Assembly (NCBI RefSeq): GCF_007018905.1 | Contig: NZ_CP041402.1 | Span: 2,034,001 to 2,098,000, forward strand | Direction of reading: 5' to 3' | DNA length: 64,000 nucleotides | Source: Tardiphaga sp. vice304 | GTDB lineage: Bacteria; Pseudomonadota; Alphaproteobacteria; Rhizobiales; Xanthobacteraceae | Part shown: piece by piece, positions 43,711 through 57,947 of the stretch | Layout of the letters: the number at the start of each line of letters is the position of its first letter | Position numbering within the stretch: the stretch's first letter is position 1 | Program-made: the position numbers and the translations under genes | Notes under the pieces: generated by a model | What the model saw: only the letters and a program-made list of their open reading frames with translations | Database searches by the model: none | Told to the model about the DNA's origin: nothing

Positions 43711-46503
43711 CTATCGCAAGCGCGTCGAACGAACCCGCGGGGTGCCTACAGGCACCTGCGCCTTGATAACCGCGACCGGCATGCCTTTCAGCAGGCGGGC
43801 CACATGAAGACCGCCTTCCGCATCGGCTGCGCCTTCAACCGCATAGCCCGGCGCCAACACCTGCGCTTCGATGGCGTTCGCGGCGGGCCAGGCGCGCCCA
43901 CCCTGCGTCAGCTCTCCGAAAGAACGGCCGATTACCACGATTGCGGCGTCGCGGCCGTGACGCCTTGCGAAGGCAATGACGTGCTCGGCATGTGGCCCTG
44001 TGACTTCCAGCGGCTCGTAGTCGCCCTGCGTGAACACCTCGGCCATCTCGCTGCGCAGGCGGATCAGCTCGCGCGTCCAGGCTAGTTTGATGTGGCCGCT
44101 GTCCCAGTCCTGAGCTAGCGCGTCCCAGTCCGGGGTCTGCACCTTGGCGAGGATCGCGGCGCGCTGCTTGAAATTGACCGGGCGGCGATTGTCCGGGTCG
44201 ACCAGCGAGAAGTCCCACAATTCGGTGCCCTGATAGAAGTCGGGCACGCCGGGCATCGTCGCCTTCAGCGTGATCTGGCTCAGCGAGTTCAGCGCCCCCA
44301 GCAACGAGGTCCGCTTCGAGAACGTCTCCAGCGCGTCCAGGAATTCGCCCGACAGGGCAGGATCGAGGATGCGCTCCAGAAAAAGATTCAATCCCTTCTC
44401 ATAGGCATCGTTGGGATTGAGCCAGGAGGTTTCCTGCTTGCCCTCGCGCGCCGCCTTCAGCGCATAGGCCTGCATCCGCTCCACGAACGTGCCGTCGCGC
44501 TTTTCCAGCGGCAAGGCGCCGAGCAACGCCTGGTACAGCATGTATTCGAAGGCGGCCGAAGGCGCGCGCATGTCGCCGTCGATTACCAGATGCGGTGCGT
44601 TCAGCACCTTCCAGCGGCTGACCGCATTGGCCCATTCGCCGGGCAGTTCGGCCAGGGCCAGTTGGCGCGCGCGGGCGTCCTCGCCGCGCTTGGTGTCGTG
44701 CGTTGCGGTCGCCGTCATGCCGTGCGGCCAGTCGCGGGCGCGTTCCTTCATCATGTCGTGGAAAGTGCCGAGCGGCATCGCATTGGCGCAGGGATCGCCG
44801 CCGACCTCGTTGAGCGCCAAAAGGCGATGGTAGCGGTAGAACGCCGTGTCCTCGAGCGACTTTGCCATCGTCGGGCCGGTGAATTGCTGCACCTTCATGG
44901 CGAAACGGCGCACCCGCGGCTTGCTATGGGCGACGCGGCCGGGCTTCAAGAGGTCGAGGGTCAGCGCGTCCTTGAGGAAGTCGAACAAGCCCTCGTCGGC
45001 GCCGAACCAGTCGGTGCGGGCCTTCTCGATCGTGGTGGAGATCAGTTCGCGGTCGAGTGTGGAGGGGCCGGTCGCCGTGATGTAGGTGCGGTAGACCGGG
45101 AAATGCAGCACGTAGAGCTCGAAGGCCTGCCGCAGCGTATCGGCCGAGAAATCTCGCGTCGTGTAATGGCCGCCGGCGATCCGCGCCAACAGGCGCGTCA
45201 GTACGGTGAACTCGCTGAGCAGCAGCGTCTCCAACACGCGCTGCTTGGCCTCGCGCAGCACCGGTGCAAATTTCGGCGAGGAGTTGCTGACCTGGCGCCA
45301 GATCTCGTCGAGCGGGTCGAGGCCCCGGGGCTCGACCAGCACCTGGGTGATGGCGTTGAGCCATTCATAGCCCGTGGTGCCATGAACGCCGGCGAGATCG
45401 ACCAGTCTTTCGTCCTCGCCGAGAATCTTCTCGATCAGCACGTAGAACGGCTTCGACTTGTCGACCTGTGCGTCGCGCACCAGGCGTCGCAGCCGCTGGA
45501 AATACTGCGCGGGGTCGCGCAGCCCGTCGATGTGGTCGAGCCGCAGGCCCTGCAGCTTGTCCTCGGCGATCAGGCGCTTGACCAGCGTATGGATGGCATC
45601 GAACGTGCCGGCGTCTTCGACGCGCAGGCCAGCCAGCGTATTGACGTCGAAAAACCGCCGATAGTTGATCTCACTGGACGCCAGACGCCACTGGCCAAGC
45701 TTGTAGTGCTGACGCTCGAGGAGATTGTGCAGGGTCTGGATTTGCGTCGGGCGGTCTGCCCCGGCGCGGTAGGCATCAAGGCCTTTCTCGATCAGCGCGG
45801 CGCCACCGGCAACGGCTGCCAACTCTTTCTTGAAGCCGGGGGCTTCCGAGAGGTTGGGATGGCGCAGGCCCTTGTAACGCGAGGCGAATGCGAGGATCGC
45901 CTTGCCGGCGGGCGTTTCGGCGGCATCGGCCTCCTTCACCACGGTGCGCAAAATCTCGCTGTAGCGCTCCGGGGCGATCGGCAGGCGGTGCTCGAAATAC
46001 CATGCCGAAAAGCTGCCTTCTTCCGCATCGAACTTCAGCTCGATCTCGCCGGACTCCAGTGCCTGGCCGTAAGAAGTGCCGATGATCGGCAGTAGAACGC
46101 CGCCGCGGGCGCGGTAGGGCAGGGTATCCCAATCGATGTCGAACGAAACGGCGTGCGGCGACGCCTGGCCCCATTCCAGCACGCTCAGCCACCACGGATT
46201 GTCGGCGAAATGCACGCCGACATGGTTCGGCACGAAGTCCAGGATCAGGCCGATATCGTTCTTCTTCAGTTCGGCCGAGAGGCGCTCGAAACCTTCTTCA
46301 CCGCCCAGCACGGGATTGAACTGGGTGTGGTCGACGATGTCGTAGCCGTGCGTGCTGCCGGCACGCGCCTTCAGGAACGGCGAGGCATACAGGTGCGTGA
46401 TGCCCAGCGATTTGAGATAGGGCACGACGGCAGCGGCGTGATCGAAGGTGAAATCGCCGGTGAGCTGGAGGCGGTAGGTGGCAACGGGGATGGCAGACGT
46501 CAT
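43711..46503 (-). CDS. treY: Maltooligosyltrehalose synthase TreY
   Basis: A 930-residue GH13 enzyme. It turns the reducing-end maltose of a glucan into a trehalosyl unit for TreZ to cut. It starts ATYRLQLTGDFTFDHAAAVV, with GITHLYASPFLKARAGSTHG typical of TreY. The nucleophilic Asp lies in LRLDHIDGLRDP and the acid Glu in KILGEDERLVD. ATG 46503 is two bases after the treZ stop, which fixes the start; the frame opens to 46569. It is the last gene of the six-gene alpha-glucan operon. Confidence 0.94.
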   Translation of the reverse strand: MTSAIPVATYRLQLTGDFTFDHAAAVVPYLKSLGITHLYASPFLKARAGSTHGYDIVDHTQFNPVLGGEEGFERLSAELKKNDIGLILDFVPNHVGVHFADNPWWLSVLEWGQASPHAVSFDIDWDTLPYRARGGVLLPIIGTSYGQALESGEIELKFDAEEGSFSAWYFEHRLPIAPERYSEILRTVVKEADAAETPAGKAILAFASRYKGLRHPNLSEAPGFKKELAAVAGGAALIEKGLDAYRAGADRPTQIQTLHNLLERQHYKLGQWRLASSEINYRRFFDVNTLAGLRVEDAGTFDAIHTLVKRLIAEDKLQGLRLDHIDGLRDPAQYFQRLRRLVRDAQVDKSKPFYVLIEKILGEDERLVDLAGVHGTTGYEWLNAITQVLVEPRGLDPLDEIWRQVSNSSPKFAPVLREAKQRVLETLLLSEFTVLTRLLARIAGGHYTTRDFSADTLRQAFELYVLHFPVYRTYITATGPSTLDRELISTTIEKARTDWFGADEGLFDFLKDALTLDLLKPGRVAHSKPRVRRFAMKVQQFTGPTMAKSLEDTAFYRYHRLLALNEVGGDPCANAMPLGTFHDMMKERARDWPHGMTATATHDTKRGEDARARQLALAELPGEWANAVSRWKVLNAPHLVIDGDMRAPSAAFEYMLYQALLGALPLEKRDGTFVERMQAYALKAAREGKQETSWLNPNDAYEKGLNLFLERILDPALSGEFLDALETFSKRTSLLGALNSLSQITLKATMPGVPDFYQGTELWDFSLVDPDNRRPVNFKQRAAILAKVQTPDWDALAQDWDSGHIKLAWTRELIRLRSEMAEVFTQGDYEPLEVTGPHAEHVIAFARRHGRDAAIVVIGRSFGELTQGGRAWPAANAIEAQVLAPGYAVEGAADAEGGLHVARLLKGMPVAVIKAQVPVGTPRVRSTRLR

Positions 46504-46505
46504 GT

Positions 46506-48266
46506 TTAGTTTTCCATTCGCCAGGACACCGACCACGGCGCCACCTCGTTGAGGGCATCGCGGCCCCACAGGTTCGTGCCAGCCAGGGTCGGTCGTTCGG
46601 CGATCGTGTTACCGGAGAGATTGGCCAGCAGGCGTAGCGTGGCGCCGTCACCCATCGTCCAGTGGGCGGTGAGAAGGCCGTTATCGGCAGCCTCCGCAGC
46701 GCCGAAGCGTGCGCCACGGAGCCGCGGAATGATGTGCTGCTGGCGGAGCGCGAGCAGGTCGCGTACCAGCTTCAGCCGCTGCTGGCCGGCGGCTTCGTCA
46801 AGATTCTTCCAGTCGAGCACGGCGGACTGAAACGTCGACTCGTCGAGGGGATCGGGAATTTCGTCGCCGTATTTTTCGTAAGCCGAGGCGAATTCCTTCT
46901 TGCGACCCTGGCGGACCGCTTCGGCGAGGTCGCCCTTGAAGTCGCAGAAGAACGGGAAGGGTGCCTTGGAGCCCCATTCGTCGCCCTGGAACAGCATCGG
47001 CACCATCGGCGCCAGCAGCGTGATGGTCAGAGCGGCCTCGATCGCCTTCGGCTTCGCGATGGCTTCCAGCCGGTCGCCGAGCGCACGGTTGCCGATCTGG
47101 TCGTGGTTCTGCAGGAAGTTGACGAAGGCCGAGGGCTCGAGCTGGCCGCTCGGCTCGCCGCGCGCTTCGCCATCGCGATGCGCGGAAGGTTCGCCCTGAT
47201 ACGCGAAGCCGGAGGACAGCGTGCGTACCACATGGTCGATCGGGCGCGGCGAGTAGTCGCTGTAATAGCCCTTGTCTTCGCCGGTCAGCAGTACGTGCCA
47301 GGCGTGATGATAGTCGTCATTCCACTGCGCGCGGTACTTGCCGCGCGCCGGGTCGGTAACGGGATCGAGCAAAGCGGCCTTGTTGTCATCGTTCTCCAGC
47401 ACGAGGTGGATGAAGCGGCCGGTCTCGGCGGCGAGTTTGCCAACCTCGCGGCTGAGTTCGTGCAGCATCGGGATCTCGCCCTGCTCGGGGATGGCGTGCA
47501 CGGCATCCAGCCGCAGCCCGTCGAAGCGATAGTCGCGCACCCAGGCCACCGCGTTCTCGATCGCATAGGCGCGGACCTGCGGCAGGTTGTAGTTGATTGC
47601 CGAGCCCCACGGCGTATGCGCGTCGCCGAAGAAATCGGGCGCGTAGGAGCCGAGGTAATTCCCCTCCGGGCCGAAGTGATTATAGACGACGTCGAGAAAC
47701 ACCATCATGCCGCGCAGATGCGCCTCGTCGATCAAGGTCTTGAGATCCTCGGGGCGACCGAACATGCAGTCCGGCGCGTACCACAGCACGCCGTCATAGC
47801 CCCAATTATGCCGGCCGACGAAATCCGCCAGCGGCATCAGTTCGAGCGCGGTGATACCGGTTGCCCTCAGATGATCGAGCCTATCGATCATCGCGAGATA
47901 GGTGCCCTCGGGCGTGAATGTGCCGACATGGGTCTCGATCAGCACGGTCTCTTCCCATGGCCGGCCGCGCCAGTCGGCGGCTTTCCATGGGTAGGCGTCG
48001 TGGTCGATCACTTCGCTGGGGCCGGCGATATTGCCGGGCTGGAACGAGGAGCCGGGGTCCGGCACGTTGTCGGCGCCATCGATATGGAAGCGATAGGTCG
48101 CGCCGGCCTTGACGCCCGGCACTTCGGCGGTGAACCAGCCGTCGGTGTCGCGGTCCAACGGATAGAGCTTGTCGAGCATCACATCGACACGCTGGGCGGC
48201 GGGCGCCCATAGCCGGAACTCCGCGCCTGTCGATGTCAGGCGCGGTCCAAAACTTCGCTTACTCAT
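46506..48266 (-). CDS. treZ: Maltooligosyltrehalose trehalohydrolase TreZ
   Basis: A 586-residue GH13 enzyme that releases trehalose from the end made by TreY. ATG 48266 (MSKRSFGPRLTSTGAEFRLW) overlaps the glgX stop by four bases. A CBM48-like beta domain fills the first 100 residues. The catalytic Asp is in FDGLRLDAVHAIPEQG and the acid in HLVLENDDNK, with NHDQIGNRALGDR later. With TreY it makes trehalose directly from linear glucan, without maltose-1-phosphate. Confidence 0.94.
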   Translation of the reverse strand: MSKRSFGPRLTSTGAEFRLWAPAAQRVDVMLDKLYPLDRDTDGWFTAEVPGVKAGATYRFHIDGADNVPDPGSSFQPGNIAGPSEVIDHDAYPWKAADWRGRPWEETVLIETHVGTFTPEGTYLAMIDRLDHLRATGITALELMPLADFVGRHNWGYDGVLWYAPDCMFGRPEDLKTLIDEAHLRGMMVFLDVVYNHFGPEGNYLGSYAPDFFGDAHTPWGSAINYNLPQVRAYAIENAVAWVRDYRFDGLRLDAVHAIPEQGEIPMLHELSREVGKLAAETGRFIHLVLENDDNKAALLDPVTDPARGKYRAQWNDDYHHAWHVLLTGEDKGYYSDYSPRPIDHVVRTLSSGFAYQGEPSAHRDGEARGEPSGQLEPSAFVNFLQNHDQIGNRALGDRLEAIAKPKAIEAALTITLLAPMVPMLFQGDEWGSKAPFPFFCDFKGDLAEAVRQGRKKEFASAYEKYGDEIPDPLDESTFQSAVLDWKNLDEAAGQQRLKLVRDLLALRQQHIIPRLRGARFGAAEAADNGLLTAHWTMGDGATLRLLANLSGNTIAERPTLAGTNLWGRDALNEVAPWSVSWRMEN

Positions 48267-50341
48267 GAAAAAGAACCTGCAAATGCGAGAACGGATCGCG
48301 GCGGCGCATCGATGTCGCTGCCGGAAGGAAGGATGGCGATCGACAGCGCGTCGTCGGCGGTGTTGAGCACCTGGCGCCAATGCTTGTATTCTGGCAGCTT
48401 CGGCAGCTTGAAGGGGATGCCCTCGGGCGCCGAATTCAGCACGATGAAGATCGGGTTCTGGTTGTCCTCGCAGGGGCTGAGCACATAGGCCAGAAATCGG
48501 CCATCGGGAAACGCCCAGTCCTGCTCGGTCATTTCCTCGGCCGCGGGCGTCAGCCACAGCACACCATAGGTGCCGTCGGCACGGCGACCGTCTAGCCACC
48601 TCTGCGCACGGATCTGCGGGAAACGCGCGCGGAGTTGCGACATGTAGCCGACGAATTCGGTGAGGTCGTCTTCCTTGAGGCCGAGATTTTCCCAGCCGAC
48701 CCAGCCAATCTCGTTGTCCTGGCAGTAGGCATTGTTGTTGCCGTCCTGCGTGTTGCCGACCTCGTCGCCGGCCAGAATCAAGGGAACGCCCTGCGCCAGC
48801 ATCAGGCAGGCAAGCTGGTTCTTGCGCAACTGCCGGCGCAACGCCTGCAGCGCCGGATCGCTGGTCGGGCCTTCTACGCCGAAATTGTTGCTCAGATTGT
48901 CGCTGGAGCCATCGCGGTTGTCCTCGCCATTGGCAAGATTGTGCTTCTCGTTATAGGAAAACAAATCAGCCAGCGTGAAGCCATCATGCACTGTGACATG
49001 ATTGATGCCGGCCCGCTGCTTGCGGCCGTCATGGTTGAACACGTCGGACGACCCCGTCATGCGGCTTGATACTTCCCCGATCAGGCTTCCTTCGCCACTC
49101 CAGTATCGGCGTAACGCGCTTCGGTACTTGTCGTTCCATTCGGACCATTGCGAGGGAAACGCGCCGACCTGATAGCCGCCCATGCCGAGATCCCAGGGCT
49201 CGGCAATCAGCTTGACCGTGGCCAGCAACGGGTCCTGGCGCACCGCGGTGAGGAAGGCGCTGTTGCGATCGTACCCATTGGGATTACGAGCCAATTCGGT
49301 GGCGAGATCGAAGCGGAAGCCGTCGACGTGGCACACCTCGACCCAGTAGCGCAAACTGTCCATCACCATCTGCAGCACGCGCGGATGCGTCAGGTTGACG
49401 GAGCTGCCGCAGCCGGTGAAGTCGTCGTAATAGCGCTTGTTGTCCGGCATCAGCCAGTAATAGGAGGCGTTGTCGATGCCGCGGTAGCACAGCGTCGGGC
49501 CTAAGTGATTGCCTTCGGCGGTGTGATTGTAGACGACGTCGAGGATGACCTCGATGCCGGCATCGTGCAGCCGCGCCACGGTGGTGCGAAACGAGTCCAG
49601 CGGATTGTCGGCGCCGTAGCGTGCTTCGGGCGCGAAGAACGACAGCGAATTGTAGCCCCAGTAATTGGCGAGCTTCAGCTCGACCAGCCGGCGGTCATCG
49701 ACGAAGCTCTGCACCGGCAGCAGTTCGATCGCGGTGACGCCGAGCCGTTTCAGGTGGTCGATCATCGCCGGGGATGACAGCCCGCGGTAGGTGCCGCGGA
49801 TGCCGGGTGGTATGTCCTTGCGGCCCATCGTCAATCCCTTGACGTGGGCCTCGTAGATGATGGTGTCTTCCCACGCCACGCTCGGCCGGGATTCCTTGCG
49901 GCCCCAGTTGAAGGTCTCATCGACGACCACCGCCTTCGGCATGCCGCGGGCGTTGTCCCGGCGATCGAAGGAAAGGTCCTCGCGCGCGCTGCCGGTGCGG
50001 TAGCCGAAATGCGCGTCGCTCCACACCAGCCGGCCGGCCATCCTCTTGGCATAGGGGTCGAGCAGCAGCTTGTGCGCGTTGAAGCGGTGGCCATGCTCGG
50101 GCTCGTAGGGCCCGTGCACGCGGTAGCCATAGAGCTGGCCCGGCGAGACGTCGGCCAGATAGCCATGCCAGACGTCTTCGTTGCGCTCCGGCAATTCCAC
50201 CCGCTCCAACTCGCGACGGCCCTGGCTGTCGAACAGGCAGAGTTCGACCTTCTGGGCGTTCGCCGAAAACAACGCAAAGTTGGTCCCCCTGCCGTCCCAG
50301 CTTGCACCGAGGCGAGAGTGAGTTCCGGTGGTAACGCGCAT
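48263..50341 (-). CDS. glgX: Glycogen debranching enzyme GlgX (isoamylase type)
   Basis: A 692-residue GH13 hydrolase that cuts alpha-1,6 branches and so gives TreY linear glucan. CBM48 runs from LGASWDGRGTNFALFSANAQ, followed by the (beta/alpha)8 barrel. The nucleophile is Asp in CHVDGFRFDLATELA and the acid Glu in KLIAEPWDLG. HDGFTLADLFSYNEKHN is a family signature. ATG 50341 is two bases after the glgB stop. Confidence 0.94.
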   Translation of the reverse strand: MRVTTGTHSRLGASWDGRGTNFALFSANAQKVELCLFDSQGRRELERVELPERNEDVWHGYLADVSPGQLYGYRVHGPYEPEHGHRFNAHKLLLDPYAKRMAGRLVWSDAHFGYRTGSAREDLSFDRRDNARGMPKAVVVDETFNWGRKESRPSVAWEDTIIYEAHVKGLTMGRKDIPPGIRGTYRGLSSPAMIDHLKRLGVTAIELLPVQSFVDDRRLVELKLANYWGYNSLSFFAPEARYGADNPLDSFRTTVARLHDAGIEVILDVVYNHTAEGNHLGPTLCYRGIDNASYYWLMPDNKRYYDDFTGCGSSVNLTHPRVLQMVMDSLRYWVEVCHVDGFRFDLATELARNPNGYDRNSAFLTAVRQDPLLATVKLIAEPWDLGMGGYQVGAFPSQWSEWNDKYRSALRRYWSGEGSLIGEVSSRMTGSSDVFNHDGRKQRAGINHVTVHDGFTLADLFSYNEKHNLANGEDNRDGSSDNLSNNFGVEGPTSDPALQALRRQLRKNQLACLMLAQGVPLILAGDEVGNTQDGNNNAYCQDNEIGWVGWENLGLKEDDLTEFVGYMSQLRARFPQIRAQRWLDGRRADGTYGVLWLTPAAEEMTEQDWAFPDGRFLAYVLSPCEDNQNPIFIVLNSAPEGIPFKLPKLPEYKHWRQVLNTADDALSIAILPSGSDIDAPPRSVLAFAGSFS

Positions 50342-50343
50342 GT

Positions 50344-52487
50344 TTAGAATTCCGGTATGAGAAAAATGGCGGCCAGCGGCGGCAGAGTGAGGTTCAGCTC
50401 CGGCACCAGCCCGGTGGTCTGCACCTCACCAGCATTGCCCACATTGCTACCGCCGTAAATCCCGGCATCGGAATTCAGGACCTCGCGCCACTTGCCGGGG
50501 AACGGCACCCGGACCTTGTAGTCGCGATAGACGTTCGGCGAGAAGTTCACCACTACGAGGCACTGGGCGCGTGGATTGGCGCCCTTGCGCAGCCAGGCAA
50601 AGACGTTGGAGGCGGCGTCCTCGGTGATCACCCATTCGAAACCGGCCGGATCGCAGTCCAGTTCGTGCAGCGCAGGCTGGTTGCGATACAACTCGTTGAG
50701 GTCGCGGACCAGCGACTGGATACCGACATGCTTGGGCTGTTCCAGAAGGTGCCAGTCCAGCGAACGGTCGTGATTCCACTCCCGCTCCTGGGCGAATTCG
50801 CAGCCCATGAACATCAGCTTCTTGCCGGGGTGGCCGAACATGAAGGCGTAGTATGCCCGCAGATTGGCAAAGCGCTGCCAGTCGTCGCCGGGCATCCGCC
50901 CGATCAGCGATTTCTTGCCGTGCACGACTTCATCATGCGACAGCGGCAGCACGAAATTTTCCGAGAACGCATATTGCAGACCGAACAGGATCGAGCCGTG
51001 ATGGTATTTACGGTAGATCGGATCCTGGCTGATGTAGTTCAGCGTGTCGTGCATCCAGCCCATGTTCCACTTGTAGCCGAACCCGAGCCCGCCATATTCG
51101 ACCGGGCGCGACACCGACGGCCACGCGGTAGATTCTTCCGCCGCTGTCATGGCGTTGGGGAATTTGGCGTAGACCTCGCTGTTGAAGCGGCGCAGGAAGT
51201 CGACGGCTTCGAGGTTTTCCCGGCCGCCATACTTGTTGGGTATCCAGGCGCCGGCGTTGCGGCTGTAATCGAGGTACAGCATCGAGGCGACCGCATCGAC
51301 GCGCAGGCCGTCGATATTGTAGCGCTCCAGCCAGAACAGCGCGTTCGACACCAGGAAGTTGACCACTTCGGTGCGGCCGTAATTGTAGATCAGCGTGCCC
51401 CAGTCCATGTGCCGGCCCTGCAGGGGGTTGGCATGCTCATAGAGCGCGGTGCCGTCGAACACGCCGAGGCCGTGCGGATCGTCGGGGAAATGGCCCGGCA
51501 CCCAGTCGAGCACCACGGCGAGGCCTTCGGCGTGGCAGGCATCGACCAGCGCGGCAAAGTCTACCGGGGTGCCGAAGCGGCTGGTCGGCGCGAACATGCC
51601 GGTCGGCTGGTAGCCCCACGAGCCGTCGAACGGATGCTCGTTGACCGGCAGAAATTCGATGTGGGTGAAGCCGAGATCGCGGGCGTAGCGCGGCAGCGTT
51701 TCGGCCAGTTCGCGATAGGTCAGCCAGGCGTTTTCGTCGCCCTTGCGGCGCCATGAGCCAAGATGCACCTCATAGACCGACATCGGCTTGTTCAGCGCGT
51801 TGATATCGGCGGGCGCGGGACGCGGCAGGGGGATGTGTTCTTCATCGACCACGATCGAAGCGGTCGAGGGACGCAGCTCCGCCGCGAACGCCATCGGATC
51901 TGACTTCAGCGCCAGCTTCTGGCCCTGCGGTCCGGTGATGGCGAATTTGTAGTGATCGCCGGCGGTCGCCGCCGGGACGAACAGCTCCCAATAGCCGGCA
52001 CCGCGCACCCGCATCGGGTGACGCCGCGGGTCCCAGAAATTGAAGTCTCCGACCAGGCTGACGCGCTGCGCGTTCGGCGCGAAAACGACGAAGCCGACGC
52101 CTTTGACGCCTTCCAGCGTCATCGGATGCGCGCCGAGCTTGTCGTACAGGCGCTGGTGGGTGCCTTCGCCGAGCAGATAGAGGTCGAAATCGGTCAGGAT
52201 CGGCGGAAAGCGATAGGGGTCGTCGAGATCGACGGTGTTGTCGCCATAACGGGCGCGCAATTGATAGGTGGTCGAGCCATTGGCGAGCGGGCCCACGAAC
52301 AGGCCGGCCTCATGGAGACGCTCCAGCGCCGTCGTCGCGCCATGGGCATCGATCGCATCGACATTGCTCGCGCCCGGCAGGAAGGCGCGCACGATCGTCC
52401 GGTCGTCCTCCTGGTGGGGTCCGAGATAGTGAAACGGATCGGCGTGTCGCCCTTCGACGATTGCATAAGCCTCTTCGGGTAACTTGA

Positions 52488-52491
<4 letters not shown>
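50344..52491 (-). CDS. glgB: 1,4-alpha-glucan branching enzyme GlgB
   Basis: A 715-residue GH13 enzyme that makes the alpha-1,6 branches of glycogen-like glucan. An N-terminal CBM48 domain (about 110-210, [20 protein letters not shown]) precedes the barrel. The nucleophile lies in [20 protein letters not shown] and the acid in [13 protein letters not shown]. The signature [20 protein letters not shown] follows. ATG 52491 overlaps the treS stop by four bases. With GlgE it can build a branched glucan from maltose-1-phosphate without GlgA. Confidence 0.95.
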
Positions 52492-55784
<3,293 letters not shown>

Positions 55785-55795
55785 GGGAAGTGCTT

Positions 55796-57826
55796 TCAGG
55801 CGAGGCAACGGAAGAAGATGGCGGGGTCGCGCATCGGATCGATCCGGATGCGAAGACCACCCCATTCGACCGGATGGCGCTCTCCGGTAATGATATTCTC
55901 GACCGCGGCCACGTCGCGGCGCTCGCCGTCGATCATCACCTGGCTGTTGATCGGCAGCCAAACCTCATGGACGTCGCGCGAAAGCGAAATCGCGCCGGCC
56001 ACCATGTTGCTGTGGTCCACGGATTCTTTCACGAAACCGATGACATTGACGTCGTCCACAGCAAGGAAGCGCAGATTGCTGGTCTGCTGGAGTGCCTTGT
56101 TCGCGCGGCGCGCCATGTTGAGTTCGCGGATATAGGGCTTGATATTGCCGGGCTTGTCCCAGTCGCGGACCCGGATCTCGTATTTCTCGGAATTCAGGTA
56201 CTCTTCCTTGCCCGGAATGGCCTCGTTTTCGAGCAGCTCGAAGCCGCTGTAGATGCCGTAGGTCGACGACAGCGTCGCCGCCAGCGCGACGCGCGCCTTG
56301 AACATCCAGGCTTCACCTGACTGCAGATGAAAAGGCAGGATGTCCGGCGTGTTGACGAAAAAGTTCGGACGGTAGAATTCACGCTCGGGATAACCGCACA
56401 ATTCGTTCAGATATTGCTCGATCTCCCACTTCTCGGTGCGCCATGTGAAATACGTATATGACTGCGAGAAGCCGAGCTTGGCCAGGCCCTTCATCAACTT
56501 CGGCTTGGTGAAGGCCTCGGCCAGAAACAGCGCGTCGGGGTGCTTGAGCTGCACTTCATGGATCATCCACTCCCAGAACCGCAGCGGCTTGGTGTGCGGA
56601 TTGTCGATCCGGAAGATTTTGACGCCGTGATCGGCCCAGAACAGGATCACGTCGCGCAGCGCATTCCACAGCGATCCGGCGTCGTCGCAAGTGAAGTCGG
56701 GGTTGTGGATGTCTTCGTATTTTTTCGGCGGATTCTCGGCATATTTCATCGTGCCGTCGGGCCGACGCTTGAACCAGTCGGGGTGCTCGGTGATCCAGGG
56801 ATGGTCAGGCGAACACTGCACGGCGACGTCGAGCGCCACTTCCATGTCGAGCGACTTCAGCGCCGCGAGCAGCGCCTGGAAGTCGTCCATCGTTCCGAGG
56901 TCGGGATGGATGGCGTCATGGCCGCCTTCCTTGCCGCCGATGGCGTAGGGGCTGCCGACGTCGCCGGGCTCGCCTCTCAGCGCGTTGTTCTTGCCCTTGC
57001 GGTTGGTCACGCCAATGGGATTGATCGGCGTGAAATAGACCACGTCGAAGCCCATCGCGGCGACGTCCGGCAGCCGCGCGATACAATCGCGGAAGGTGCC
57101 GTGCTGGCCCTCGATCTTGCTCTGGCTGCGCGGCATCATCTCGTACCAGGCGCCGTTGCGGGCGCGCTCGCGGTCGATCATCAGCGGCAGCAACGGCGAG
57201 CGTGTCAGGTCGGGGCGCGCCTGGGCTTCCGACATCGCGGCGCGCAATTCGGGCGCCAGCAGCGGCGCGGTGTCGCCGGTCTGCAGATAGTTTTCACACT
57301 GCCGCACGATCAGCGCCGAAGCCTCCTGACCGCCGGACTGTGCCTTGGTCATCAGCCCCGCGCCTTCCAGCGCGTCCAACGTGACATCCTGGCCAGCCTT
57401 CAACTTCAGCTCGAAGCCATGGCGCCAGGTGGCAAATTCATCGGTCCATGCCTCGACGGCATAGACATAACGGCCGATGCCATCCGGCATGAACGAGCCG
57501 CCCCAGCGGTCATTGACTTCAAGCGCCATCGGCGTGCGGTTCCAGACGCTGTCCTGCTCGCGGCGCCACACGATGGCAGCTGCGACGATCTCGTGACCGT
57601 CCCGGTACAGGTCGGCAAACACCTCGATCGGCTCGCCGGCGATCCGCTTGATGGGGAAGCGCCCGCCGTCGATGATCGGATAGATGTTCTCGATATGGAA
57701 AGCACCATTGGTGGCGCTTTCGACAGTCTGAGTGGTTTTGTTCACGTTGAGGCCATCGACAAGAGGATGTCGTCCCAATTCGAGTTGCGGAAAAGAGACG
57801 TTGCGATCATATACAAAGTGCGGCAA
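55796..57826 (-). CDS. glgE: Alpha-1,4-glucan:maltose-1-phosphate maltosyltransferase GlgE
   Basis: A 676-residue GH13_3 enzyme. It lengthens linear alpha-1,4-glucan with maltose units from maltose-1-phosphate. An N-terminal beta domain begins at FHIENIYPIIDGGRFPIKRI. The barrel holds FDVVYFTPINPIGVTNRKGK, the nucleophile Asp in KIFRIDNPHTKP and acid Glu in LFLAEAFTKPK. LRIRIDPMRDPAIFFRCL is the family ending. First gene of the operon, divergent from malQ. ATG 57826 may start too early, because the first 45 residues are weakly conserved in the family. Confidence 0.94.
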   Translation of the reverse strand: MPHFVYDRNVSFPQLELGRHPLVDGLNVNKTTQTVESATNGAFHIENIYPIIDGGRFPIKRIAGEPIEVFADLYRDGHEIVAAAIVWRREQDSVWNRTPMALEVNDRWGGSFMPDGIGRYVYAVEAWTDEFATWRHGFELKLKAGQDVTLDALEGAGLMTKAQSGGQEASALIVRQCENYLQTGDTAPLLAPELRAAMSEAQARPDLTRSPLLPLMIDRERARNGAWYEMMPRSQSKIEGQHGTFRDCIARLPDVAAMGFDVVYFTPINPIGVTNRKGKNNALRGEPGDVGSPYAIGGKEGGHDAIHPDLGTMDDFQALLAALKSLDMEVALDVAVQCSPDHPWITEHPDWFKRRPDGTMKYAENPPKKYEDIHNPDFTCDDAGSLWNALRDVILFWADHGVKIFRIDNPHTKPLRFWEWMIHEVQLKHPDALFLAEAFTKPKLMKGLAKLGFSQSYTYFTWRTEKWEIEQYLNELCGYPEREFYRPNFFVNTPDILPFHLQSGEAWMFKARVALAATLSSTYGIYSGFELLENEAIPGKEEYLNSEKYEIRVRDWDKPGNIKPYIRELNMARRANKALQQTSNLRFLAVDDVNVIGFVKESVDHSNMVAGAISLSRDVHEVWLPINSQVMIDGERRDVAAVENIITGERHPVEWGGLRIRIDPMRDPAIFFRCLA

Positions 57827-57947
57827 CGGGCGTTAGTTCCATCGGGAACCGAGCTTAAGCATATGCGTTGAAAGCTGCTATCCTCTTCGTGGAATTCATA
57901 AATTTCGCAACGATCTGTCATTGTTGCGTTGCAAAGAACGTGCCCGC
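57827..57947. promoter_or_regulatory. Divergent promoter region between glgE and malQ
   Basis: These 121 bases must drive both the glgE-treS-glgB-glgX-treZ-treY operon and the malQ-GH15 pair. It is locally AT-richer than the coding DNA on either side. I see no convincing operator palindrome or sigma-factor pair that can be stated with confidence. Confidence 0.5.

Noticed and set aside
46662..48212. Open frame of 516 codons on the plus strand
   Set aside because: Antisense shadow of treZ. Similar long shadows over treY, treS, glgE, the GH15 gene and the MFS gene were discarded for the same reason.
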